Below are positions 1 to 5,587 of a stretch of 9,377 nt of DNA, piece after piece. A model generated the notes under the pieces. That model was given only the letters and a program-made list of their open reading frames with translations. It was not told where the DNA came from and ran no database searches. Source of the stretch: Clostridia bacterium. Its GTDB lineage: Bacteria; Bacillota; Clostridia; Oscillospirales; CAG-272. A program made the translations under genes and the position numbers. Within the stretch, counting starts at the first letter, position 1. Every line of letters begins with the position of its first letter. The stretch spans positions 1-9,377 of the forward strand of contig JAFTMF010000107.1 in NCBI GenBank assembly GCA_017452565.1, given 5' to 3'.

Positions 1-50
1 GCGCCGTTTGGGAAGAGACGTTGGCGGTACATACCGACGAGAACGAGTAA
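1..50 (+). CDS. C-terminal tail of an unidentified protein (partial, cut by window start)
   Basis: Reading from base 3 gives a 15-residue acidic tail, AVWEETLAVHTDENE, ending at TAA 48-50. The other two plus frames run on into low-complexity TTGCAA repeats, and the terminator at 95-120 sits where the end of a plus-strand transcription unit is expected. Both facts favour this frame. Too little is present to name a family. It could be a chance reading frame. Confidence 0.45.
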   Translation, partial: AVWEETLAVHTDENE

Positions 51-57
51 AAGAAAA

Positions 58-87
58 TTGCAAGTTGCAAATGGCAAATTGCAAATG
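58..87. repeat. Short TTGCAA-type repeat
   Basis: TTGCAA occurs at 58-63, 65-70 and 79-84, with a related GGCAAA at 73-78, directly after the stop codon of the leftmost gene. It is low-complexity intergenic sequence and no function is visible. The same hexamer recurs near other intergenic sites in the window (for example the -35 box at 7273). Confidence 0.4.
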
Positions 88-94
88 AAGGTAC

Positions 95-120
95 AAAATC
101 CACCCGAAAGGGTGGATTTT
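95..120 (+). terminator. Rho-independent terminator after the left-edge gene
   Basis: An 11 bp perfect stem (AAAATCCACCC, 95-105, with GGGTGGATTTT, 110-120) closes on a GAAA tetraloop and ends in TTTT. It lies 45 bases after the stop at 48-50 and would end that transcript. The A-rich left flank means it could also work on the minus strand. Confidence 0.8.
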
Positions 121-175
121 CAGGCTACTGACAAACCTCCCTGAGAAGAAGATGTTTGAAAAGTTGCACAAACCC

Positions 176-334
176 GAGGCTCCCTCCGGGAGGGAGCTGT
201 CGCCGCAAGGCGACTGAAGGAGAGTGCGAGCACAAAAAAGTATGCATTTTTTAAGCCAATGTGCTATGATTTAGTCACGCAGGCTCCATCGTAGTTCGCC
301 TAAAGCGAACTACCGCCCTCTCGGAGGGAGGCTC
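176..334. repeat. Small element with terminal inverted repeats (MITE-like)
   Basis: The left end GAGGCTCCCTCCGGGAGGG (176-194) matches the reverse complement of the right end (316-334) at 17 of 19 positions, defining a 159 bp unit with no coding capacity. Inside are a stem of 8-9 bp at 179-197, GTCGCC-GCAA-GGCGAC at 199-214, and a 9 bp stem GTAGTTCGC/GCGAACTAC at 291-313. GCACAAAAAA (229-238) is loosely mirrored by TTTTTTCTTTGTGC (341-354), so the inverted relation may extend outward. The architecture fits a miniature inverted-repeat element. There is no transposase and no clear target duplication, so mobility is an inference. Confidence 0.6.
262..270 (+). promoter_or_regulatory. Possible extended -10 promoter inside the inverted-repeat element
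   Basis: TGCTATGAT (262-270) fits an extended -10 box, but no good -35 hexamer lies 16-18 bases upstream (242-247 is ATGCAT). If used, a transcript would begin near 277, include the 291-313 hairpin and end at the terminator at 401-428, giving a small RNA of about 150 bases. This is weak evidence. Confidence 0.2.
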
Positions 335-400
335 ATTCAGTTTTTTCTTTGTGCATTTTACCGATAGTATGTTAAAAAAGCTACTTTGCCAGTAATCTGA

Positions 401-428
401 CCGCCCGACCTCCGTCGGACGGCTTTTT
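401..428 (+). terminator. Plus-strand terminator facing the end of the minus-strand operon
   Basis: CCGCCCGAC (401-409) pairs with GTCGGACGG (414-422) with one mismatch around a CTCC loop, followed by CTTTTT. The T-run is on the plus strand and overlaps the stop codon of the minus-strand zinc-ribbon gene (428-430). It therefore ends rightward transcription before it enters that operon. On the minus strand no T-run follows the stem, so it may not end the operon itself. Confidence 0.6.
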
Positions 429-1138
429 CATATAAACAGCTTCTTCTTCAAATTCGCTTTCAGCGTGGTGCTGCGGTCGATGGTGACGAACACGCCTGCC
501 AGCAGGATGGCGGTGCCTGCAGGATAAACGCTCCACAGGGCACGGGGGATGATGCTGTAGGCCAAGTTGATCTGACACTCAATCAGCACGCAGAATCCGC
601 CGGCCAGCAGGAAAAACAGCGCCACCAGCAAAAGCGGACGGGGATTTTTCCGCATTAGCCGACCAACCAGACAAAGCAGGGCGATCATCAGCGTGCCGTA
701 AACGACGAAGGGAAGTGCGAAGGGGAAGCGCAGCTCACGATGCATCCAATATTCCACGAAGAAAGAGTACAGCGACCAGATCGCGCCCAGCACCAGCACC
801 TTTCCGAAGGCACGCAGAGGATTTGCATACAGCAGGACGGCCAGTCCGCCCACAATGCCTGCCGCCGCTCCCAACACGTAGGCAGACCAAGTCACCCCGC
901 CCATCAGGGAGAGGTCGCAGACCAGCGTGACGAAGGAGGGGATCAGAATCAGCAGGGAGGTGAGGATGAGAATTACCCGTCGGCTCAGCTTGGGGATGCC
1001 GGCAGGCTTGTCCTCGGGATATAAGGGACGGGGAGGGGGAAAACCCAACTCCGCAGGATCAATGACGGGGGTGTTGCAAAGAGGGCAGGCGGGCGTGCCT
1101 TTTTCCAGCTCCACACCGCAGTGTACGCAATATGCCAT
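428..1138 (-). CDS. Zinc-ribbon multi-pass membrane protein, DUF6320-like
   Basis: This is a 236-residue protein. The N terminus holds a rubredoxin-like zinc knuckle, C4-x2-C7 and C18-x2-C21, probably binding one zinc in the cytoplasm. A proline-rich linker (about 32-50) follows, then about six hydrophobic segments (roughly 54-76, 82-104, 112-132, 138-160, 167-188 and 200-220) and a short lysine-rich tail. The start is supported by AGGAG at 1146-1150, 7 bases upstream. It is the last gene of a three-gene operon, 37 bases after the acyltransferase stop. From memory, proteins of this build (zinc ribbon plus membrane segments, DUF6320) are found beside acyltransferase genes in Clostridia, but I could not check that. 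No enzymatic motif is visible. It may anchor or assist the two enzymes encoded upstream; this is inference. Confidence 0.8.
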   Translation of the reverse strand: MAYCVHCGVELEKGTPACPLCNTPVIDPAELGFPPPRPLYPEDKPAGIPKLSRRVILILTSLLILIPSFVTLVCDLSLMGGVTWSAYVLGAAAGIVGGLAVLLYANPLRAFGKVLVLGAIWSLYSFFVEYWMHRELRFPFALPFVVYGTLMIALLCLVGRLMRKNPRPLLLVALFFLLAGGFCVLIECQINLAYSIIPRALWSVYPAGTAILLAGVFVTIDRSTTLKANLKKKLFI

Positions 1139-1175
1139 AATAAATCTCCTATTCTTGTTCTTGCATCAAACAAGC

Positions 1176-2453
1176 TCAGTTGCTGCGGATCTTGGCGCAA
1201 ATGCCCTGAGAGCGCAGGAAGGGGAAGAACACCCGCTCCAGTACAGGCTCGGGAATGCTTCGGGTGAAGGTCAGGCGCAGCTTGCCGTCGTAGCTCACGG
1301 CAGAGGAGCTATAGGGCAGAATCGACTGCATTCCCAGCACGAAGTCGATGCCGGTCACGTATGGCTTCATCTCGTCGGGGAGGGTCACGTTGCCCAGATT
1401 GGAGATGGTGAGGCTGGAGGCACGCTCGCCCACCACCCGATAGATGGTCCACATCACGGGATTTTTGATAAACAGCGGAACCGCCTTCAAAATGGGGTTC
1501 AGCTCGGATTGCACGTTTTTGGTGATACGGGTGCGCAGCTGCTTGTCGGTGAGCTCCAGCCCCAGCTGATGATGCACCGCCCGAATGATCTCGGGGAAGG
1601 TGTACGCTCCCAGCTTGGGATCAATGGAGGGGGTGACGAAGAGGACGAAGTTTCGGAGGGTGGTACTGCCGAAGAAGGGGCGGAGATTCACCGGCACCAG
1701 CACCCGAATGGGCTTTCGCAGAGCGCGGATGGGATGGTGCTCCGCTTGAATTGCCTGCATAGAATACATCAGCGCAGCCACCAAATAGGTGGTGATGCTC
1801 ACGCCGTAGGATTTGGCGGCAGACTTCAGCGCCTCCACGTCAATCTCGCCACGGATCAGGGAGAGAGGCTCTTCGGGGGCACGCTTGCCGGGGATGCGGA
1901 AGGCAATAGGCTCCTTTCGGGGACGGCTTACCTCGCCGCAGTTGCGGATAAAGCTGTCCTCCAGCTCGGCTTGGGTGGGACGCTTCGTAAGATCTGCCAC
2001 GCCGCAGACGGGGGGAACCACCACGCCGTAGCGCTCCTCCAGATAGGCGGCCACCAGCGTTTTCAGAAAGACCAGACCGCCGTTGCCGTCGGTGATGGCG
2101 TGGAAAATCTCCACGGCGATGCGGTTTTCGTACACCCGCACCCGCATACAGCACCGTCTGGTCTCCTCCCGGCTCATACAGGTGCAGGGAGCAGACAGCT
2201 CGTTCATAATTTCAATAGGCTGATCAGCCGGCTCTAAATAGTACCAGAACAGACCGGTGCCCAGCCGAGCGCAAATGTAGGGGAATCGCTTGGCGGTGCG
2301 CTCCAGCGCCCGCTCCAGAGCAGGGCGATCCACCGGCTCGGTGAGATCGAAGGCAAGGCGGTAGACATTGCTCCAAGCGCGGCTTCGGGCGGCAGGATAG
2401 ACTTTTGCGGCGTTATCCAGCTTCAGCCATCGCTGACGGGGGCGTTCATTCAT
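1176..2453 (-). CDS. Condensation-domain-like acyltransferase (alcohol acetyltransferase/COG4908-like)
   Basis: This is a 425-residue soluble protein of the CoA-dependent acyltransferase superfamily (NRPS condensation, BAHD and AATase relatives). The catalytic HxxxDG motif is present as HAITDGNGG (His118, Asp122), in the usual place about 120 residues from the N terminus. The C-terminal half carries VPVNLRPF (near 254-261) and ISNLG (near 350-354), both typical of the alcohol acetyltransferase branch. It probably moves an acyl group from a thioester to a hydroxyl or amine; the substrate cannot be read from sequence. There are no carrier-protein or adenylation domains, so it is not an NRPS module. 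I chose the ATG at 2453: GGAG (2460-2463) lies 6 bases upstream and the start overlaps the hydrolase stop as ATGA, a sign of translational coupling. An in-frame ATG at 2465 lacks an SD because GGAG is then inside the gene. Confidence 0.8.
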   Translation of the reverse strand: MNERPRQRWLKLDNAAKVYPAARSRAWSNVYRLAFDLTEPVDRPALERALERTAKRFPYICARLGTGLFWYYLEPADQPIEIMNELSAPCTCMSREETRRCCMRVRVYENRIAVEIFHAITDGNGGLVFLKTLVAAYLEERYGVVVPPVCGVADLTKRPTQAELEDSFIRNCGEVSRPRKEPIAFRIPGKRAPEEPLSLIRGEIDVEALKSAAKSYGVSITTYLVAALMYSMQAIQAEHHPIRALRKPIRVLVPVNLRPFFGSTTLRNFVLFVTPSIDPKLGAYTFPEIIRAVHHQLGLELTDKQLRTRITKNVQSELNPILKAVPLFIKNPVMWTIYRVVGERASSLTISNLGNVTLPDEMKPYVTGIDFVLGMQSILPYSSSAVSYDGKLRLTFTRSIPEPVLERVFFPFLRSQGICAKIRSN

Positions 2454-3373
2454 AACGGACTCCATTCTGCGGACAGATTTTTCATAAAAGTGTCCATTTG
2501 ATTAAAATCTTCCTCTGCCTCGGCGATGGGGTAGAGGGTGTAGGCGTGCCAAAGTCTCGGCGACATTCGCAGTGTGGACTGGCATCCTGCCCCCAGCAAG
2601 GTTTCGTGCAACCGAGTGCTGTCGGAGGCCAGAATCTCGGCATCGCCGGCAATGATCAGGGAGGGGGACAGCCCCGACAGATCGCCCAGTAGCGGCGAGC
2701 AGAGGGGATTTTTCCGAGCTTCGGGATCGCATCCGCAATAGCTCTCGGCGAAAAACTCCAGCTTTGAGAGGGTCAGCGTGGGATCGGTGTCGGCGTTTGC
2801 GGTAATACTGTCTCCCGAATGGGTGAGATCCACCCAAGGGGAGAGGAGAATCTGTCCTGCCGGAAGCGGACGGCCTGCTGCCTTCAAGGATAGGCAAAGG
2901 GCAAGGCAAAGTCCGCCGCCTGCCGATTCTCCACAAAGCAGGATGCGATCGGGGGCATAGCCCATAGCAAGCAGCCGCTCCCAAGCGGCAAGGGCATCCT
3001 CCAAGGCGGCAGGATAGGGATGCTCGGGTGCGAGGCGATAAACGGGCGCCAGCACCGGCAGCGACAGACGGTCGCAAAGTCTGGCCGCCACACCGCTGAC
3101 GTAAGGATGTCCGCCGGTGACGTAGCCGCCGCCGTGGAGGTATAGGATCACCGAGCGCTCGTCCCAAAGGGCACGCCCATCCGAGGGGGTCACCCACACG
3201 GCAGGGCAGGAGGGAAGGGAGATCGGGTCAATCTGCACCCTGCGGCGATAGGGGGCGCTGAGCACACTGCCCAGCCGATCCTGCCCTTGCCGCTGGCGCT
3301 CCACGCTCATCTTCTCCAAAAGCGGAGAGAAGCGCCTCATCTGTCTGTATAAAAATTCACTGGATATTTTCAT
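2450..3373 (-). CDS. Alpha/beta hydrolase, HSL/Aes-type esterase
   Basis: This is a 307-residue enzyme of the hormone-sensitive-lipase family (COG0657), whose members cleave short acyl or acetyl esters. The oxyanion-hole motif HGGG is at 80-83, the nucleophile elbow GESAGG is at 148-153 (Ser150), and the catalytic His is H276 in RLWHAYTLYP. The acid position, usually Asp of a DPLxD motif, reads AEILASDS, so Glu247 or a nearby Asp must serve. No signal peptide or membrane segment is seen, so it should be cytoplasmic. It is the first gene of the operon and its stop overlaps the acyltransferase start by 4 bases. The ATG at 3373 has a pyrimidine-rich upstream (CTACCTCCCC) and no SD. Later Met codons (residues 12 and 22) are possible; GGAG lies 3 bases before Met22. 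The true substrate is unknown. Confidence 0.88.
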   Translation of the reverse strand: MKISSEFLYRQMRRFSPLLEKMSVERQRQGQDRLGSVLSAPYRRRVQIDPISLPSCPAVWVTPSDGRALWDERSVILYLHGGGYVTGGHPYVSGVAARLCDRLSLPVLAPVYRLAPEHPYPAALEDALAAWERLLAMGYAPDRILLCGESAGGGLCLALCLSLKAAGRPLPAGQILLSPWVDLTHSGDSITANADTDPTLTLSKLEFFAESYCGCDPEARKNPLCSPLLGDLSGLSPSLIIAGDAEILASDSTRLHETLLGAGCQSTLRMSPRLWHAYTLYPIAEAEEDFNQMDTFMKNLSAEWSPL

Positions 3374-3518
3374 AAATCGTGGGGAGGTAGTGCGGAGCGT
3401 TTCCGCAAACCTCGAGGGGAGAGGTTGCGGTAGTCAATTCGACTATCCGATGTTGTGTGGTGGAAAAGGGGAAGGCGCACCCAAGGGAACGGCGGGCGAA
3501 GGGGCAACGGCGGGCGAT
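3374..3518. other. Intergenic stretch upstream of the hydrolase gene
   Basis: No gene is seen here. The stretch contains a small stem TGCGGA-GCGTT-TCCGCA (3391-3407) and TAGTC-AATTC-GACTA. Together with the repeats to its right it makes up most of the 590-base gap between the hydrolase gene and glmM. It would be 5' leader if the minus-strand operon starts at the candidate promoter near 3796. Confidence 0.4.
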
Positions 3519-3598
3519 GCAGACGCCGCTCTGCGGCTTTCTGCTACGTCCTCGACTGTCCGTGAAACGGTTTGCACCAACCAAATCTCGGCGCACAT
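3519..3598. repeat. 80 bp intergenic repeat, copy A
   Basis: This 80-base unit recurs at 3704-3783 with 77 of 80 positions identical and no gaps. It begins GCAGACGCCGCTCTGCGGC, which folds as GCCGC-TCT-GCGGC, and ends CTCGGCGCACAT. The bases before both copies (3490-3517 and 3655-3680) are also related. Open frames run through on both strands, but only because the repeat lacks stops; the peptides are Arg/Ser/Ala-rich and have no SD. Confidence 0.8.
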
Positions 3599-3620
3599 AC
3601 CTTGTAGGGGGAGACGACCC

Positions 3621-3658
3621 CGACGCCCCGTGAATCGATCTGCACCAAGGTCACGGCG
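3621..3658. repeat. Decayed partial copy of the 80 bp repeat
   Basis: This segment lies between the two good copies and resembles their central-to-right part. CGAC..CCGTGAA.CG.T.TGCACCAA followed by CGGCG is shared with copy A (3553-3593), with a short deletion and several substitutions. It suggests the region grew by tandem duplication and later drifted. Confidence 0.5.
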
Positions 3659-3703
3659 TGCGAAGGGGCACGGTGGGCGACGGCAACGGACCTCTCCCGT
3701 TGC

Positions 3704-3783
3704 GCAGACGCCGCTCTGCGGCTTTCTGCTACGTCCTCGACGGTCCGTGAAACGGTTTGCAACAACCCAATCTCGGCGCACAT
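3704..3783. repeat. 80 bp intergenic repeat, copy B
   Basis: This is the partner of copy A, offset by 185 bases. It differs at three positions (T/G at unit position 39, plus two A/C changes in the stretch before TCTCGGCGCACAT). It ends just before the candidate minus-strand promoter at 3796-3804. Confidence 0.8.
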
Positions 3784-3795
3784 TATCACATTTTC

Positions 3796-3804
3796 AGTAT
3801 ACCA
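3796..3804 (-). promoter_or_regulatory. Candidate extended -10 promoter for the minus-strand operon
   Basis: On the minus strand this reads TGGTATACT, an extended -10 box. No convincing -35 hexamer is present. It is the best minus-strand match I found between glmM and the hydrolase gene. If used, it would give a leader of about 415 bases that includes both 80 bp repeats. Confidence 0.3.
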
Positions 3805-3842
3805 AATTCTCCCCGCCATTTTATGGCCGTTTTGTAACCGCT

Positions 3843-3856
3843 TTGTGAACAATTTG
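3843..3856. promoter_or_regulatory. 14-base motif upstream of the glmM promoter
   Basis: TTGTGAACAATTTG is the reverse complement of CAAATTGTTCACAA. The tRNA-Ser promoter region has CAAATTGTTTACAA at 7250-7263, 13 of 14 bases alike. Both sit 8-9 bases upstream of a -35 box. It could be an operator or simply an AT-rich promoter-upstream element. Confidence 0.3.
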
Positions 3857-3864
3857 CAATCCCG

Positions 3865-3892
3865 TTGACATTTTCGCCGAAAATGCTATAAT
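3865..3892 (+). promoter_or_regulatory. Sigma-A promoter of glmM
   Basis: A perfect TTGACA (3865-3870) is followed after 16 bases by a perfect TATAAT (3887-3892) with an extended TG at 3884-3885. Initiation is expected near 3899, giving a leader of about 64 bases before the glmM ATG. glmM is therefore probably transcribed alone at a high basal rate. Confidence 0.85.
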
Positions 3893-3962
3893 AAAAATAG
3901 AATGGGCAGACGAATACGCTGCCATACCTCACGTTTCTATTTCAATTTTAGGAGGAAAGATT

Positions 3963-5342
3963 ATGGGAAAATACTTCGGCACAGACGGATTCAGAGGCGA
4001 GGTCAACCGCGTCCTCACATCCATGCACGCTTATCAGATCGGACGGTTCTTGGGCTGGTACTACAGCAACCCTATCTCGGGAGTCAAGGAGGGGCATAAA
4101 CCCCGGATCGTCATCGGCAAGGACACACGTCTGTCCAGCTATATGTTCGAATATTCCATCGTGGCGGGACTCACCGCATCGGGTGCGGATGCCTATATGC
4201 TCCACGTGACCACTACCCCCAGCGTGTCCTTCGTTACCGTGCGGGACGATTTCGATTGCGGCGTGATGATCTCCGCATCCCATAATCCCTTCTACGATAA
4301 CGGCATCAAGCTGGTGAACCGCTTCGGCGAGAAGATGGACGACGAGACTACCGACCTGGTGGAAGCCTATATCGACGGCGACCTTGCCAAGCTGGGGATC
4401 GAGGGCGATCTCCCCCTTGCCACAGGCGCAGACCTTGGCCGCATCGTGGACTACTCCGCAGGCAGAAACCGCTATATCGGCTATCTTATCTCCCTTGCTA
4501 CCCGCTCCTTCAAGGGTAAACGGGTGGGTCTGGATTGCGCCAACGGATCGGCTTGGTCTATCGCCAAGGCGGTGTTCGATGCGCTGGGCGCCAAAACCTA
4601 CGTCATCAACGCCGAGCCCGACGGCCTGAACATCAACGAAAACGCAGGCTCTACCCACATCGAGGGGCTGAAAAAGTTCGTTTTGGACAACAATCTGGAC
4701 GTGGGCTTTGCCTATGACGGCGACGCCGACCGTTGCCTTGCGGTAGATGAAAAAGGCAATGAAGTCAACGGCGACCATATCCTCTATATCTTCGCTCAGA
4801 ACGGCCTTGCCACCGGCACCCTCAGCGGCAAGGTAGTTGCCACCGTGATGAGCAATATGGGTCTGTTCAAGGCGCTGGATGAGCTGGGCGTGGGCTACGA
4901 AACCACCAAAGTAGGCGACCGCTTCGTCTACGAAAATATGGTGCAGAACGGTCATACCATCGGCGGCGAGCAATCGGGGCATATCATCCTCCGAAAGTAC
5001 GCCACCACCGGCGACGGCATCCTCACCTCCATTATGCTGATGGAGGCAATGATCGAGGGCAAGACCACCCTCTCCAAGCTGGCCGTGCCTATGAAGATGT
5101 TCCCGCAGGTGCTGGTGAACCTCCGTGTGGACGATAAGGATGCGGTGATGAACCATCCCGCAGTGAAAGAGGCGGTCACCGATGCCGAAGCGGCCCTTGC
5201 CGGCAGCGGACGGGTGCTCCTCAGAAAGAGCGGCACCGAGCCGGTGATCCGCGTGATGTCCGAAGCCGCCACCGAAGAGGCGTGTAGGGGCGCAGTAGAC
5301 GCCATCTGCGCAGTTATTCGTGCAAACGGCCTGTGCAAGTAA
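3963..5342 (+). CDS. glmM: Phosphoglucosamine mutase GlmM
   Basis: This 459-residue cytoplasmic enzyme converts glucosamine-6-phosphate to glucosamine-1-phosphate, the step before UDP-GlcNAc and peptidoglycan synthesis. All four alpha-D-phosphohexomutase blocks are present. The N terminus is KYFGTDGFRGEVN. The phosphoserine loop SASHNP (104-109) has Ser106 as the phosphorylated residue, and the metal loop DGDADR is at 252-257. The sugar-recognition loop GEQSGH (335-340) and the phosphate-binding loop RKSGTEPVIRVM (421-432) favour GlmM over ManB/Pgm. The length is close to the usual 445-450, with a few extra residues around PISGVKEGHKP (37-47). AGGAGG (3950-3955) lies 7 bases before the ATG and fixes the start. 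It is a single-gene unit with no glmS or cdaA neighbours in view. The downstream gene converges with it. Confidence 0.94.
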   Translation: MGKYFGTDGFRGEVNRVLTSMHAYQIGRFLGWYYSNPISGVKEGHKPRIVIGKDTRLSSYMFEYSIVAGLTASGADAYMLHVTTTPSVSFVTVRDDFDCGVMISASHNPFYDNGIKLVNRFGEKMDDETTDLVEAYIDGDLAKLGIEGDLPLATGADLGRIVDYSAGRNRYIGYLISLATRSFKGKRVGLDCANGSAWSIAKAVFDALGAKTYVINAEPDGLNINENAGSTHIEGLKKFVLDNNLDVGFAYDGDADRCLAVDEKGNEVNGDHILYIFAQNGLATGTLSGKVVATVMSNMGLFKALDELGVGYETTKVGDRFVYENMVQNGHTIGGEQSGHIILRKYATTGDGILTSIMLMEAMIEGKTTLSKLAVPMKMFPQVLVNLRVDDKDAVMNHPAVKEAVTDAEAALAGSGRVLLRKSGTEPVIRVMSEAATEEACRGAVDAICAVIRANGLCK

Positions 5343-5346
5343 TGAT

Positions 5347-5378
5347 AATTGCCCAACTTCCTCGGAAGTTGGGCAATT
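5347..5378 (+). terminator. Strong hairpin after glmM (possible terminator without T-run)
   Basis: Fifteen base pairs, AATTGCCCAACTTCC (5347-5361) with its exact complement at 5364-5378, begin 4 bases after the glmM stop codon. No T-tract follows (GTGATAT does), so it may act as a 3' end stabiliser or a weak terminator rather than a classical one. Confidence 0.5.
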
Positions 5379-5546
5379 GTGATATGCCGACTTCGTCGGC
5401 GTGATATTGTCGCAGAAGCGACAGTGATATGCCGACTTCGTCGGCGTGGTATTGCTCACTGCGTTCGCAGTGAAAACTCGCGAAGCGAATATCACTCGGC
5501 GAAGCCGAATACCACTGCGGAGCAATATCACTCGCCGAAGGCGAAT

Positions 5547-5577
5547 AAAACTGCCCAACTTCCTCGGAAGTTGGGCA
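5547..5577 (-). terminator. Terminator of the 517-residue minus-strand gene
   Basis: Read on the minus strand, the 12 bp stem TGCCCAACTTCC/GGAAGTTGGGCA (5552-5577) is followed by G and TTTT (plus-strand AAAA 5547-5550). It lies 10 bases after the stop of the minus-strand gene ending at 5588. Confidence 0.65.
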
Positions 5578-5587
5578 ATCTCTTATC

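Larger units (their letters stand above)
5347..5579. repeat. Symmetric hairpin array with GTGATAT/ATATCAC spacer words (array 1)
   Basis: This 233-base block fills the gap between two converging genes. It is bounded by two identical 28-base copies (5350-5377 and 5552-5579) of a 24-30 base palindrome. Between them, small stems alternate with a 7-base word. Left half: GTGATAT at 5379, 5401 and 5424 and GTGGTAT at 5446, around GCCGA-CTTCG-TCGGC (twice) and TGTCGC-AGAA-GCGACA. The centre is TCACTGCG-TT-CGCAGTGA (5456-5473). Right half: the inverted words ATATCAC (5489), ATACCAC (5509), ATATCAC (5525) and a decayed ATAAAAC (5545), around stems with GAA loops. The right half is in effect the reverse complement of the left, so the array can form one large branched cruciform or RNA. 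It contains no gene. Confidence 0.85.

Noticed and set aside
927..2237. 436-codon plus-strand frame opposite the acyltransferase and zinc-ribbon genes
   Set aside because: It lies antisense to genes with intact HxxxDG and zinc-knuckle motifs. Its product is Gly/His/Gln-rich with no recognisable domain, and it has no SD.
1176..2453. Part of a nonribosomal peptide synthetase
   Set aside because: The protein is a stand-alone condensation-like domain with no adenylation or carrier domain in it or its neighbours.
2502..3197. 231-codon alternative frame inside the hydrolase gene
   Set aside because: It is Arg/Pro/Ser-rich shadow translation in another frame of a gene with all catalytic motifs.
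3390..3852. Several frames of 79-152 codons on both strands between the hydrolase gene and glmM
   Set aside because: They read through the 80 bp repeats, lack SD sites, and repeat the same Arg/Ser/Ala-rich peptide in different frames.
3893..3962. Riboswitch or glmS-type ribozyme in the glmM leader
   Set aside because: The leader is only about 64 bases with no matching core motif, and the gene is the mutase, not glmS.
5379..5551. CRISPR array interpretation of the hairpin arrays
   Set aside because: The repeated word is only 7 bases, it inverts halfway, the intervening sequences are palindromes rather than spacers, and no cas genes are present.
3948..5558. 536-codon minus-strand frame opposite glmM
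   Set aside because: glmM has every family motif and a strong promoter and SD. This frame is a codon-bias shadow and reads into the hairpin array.
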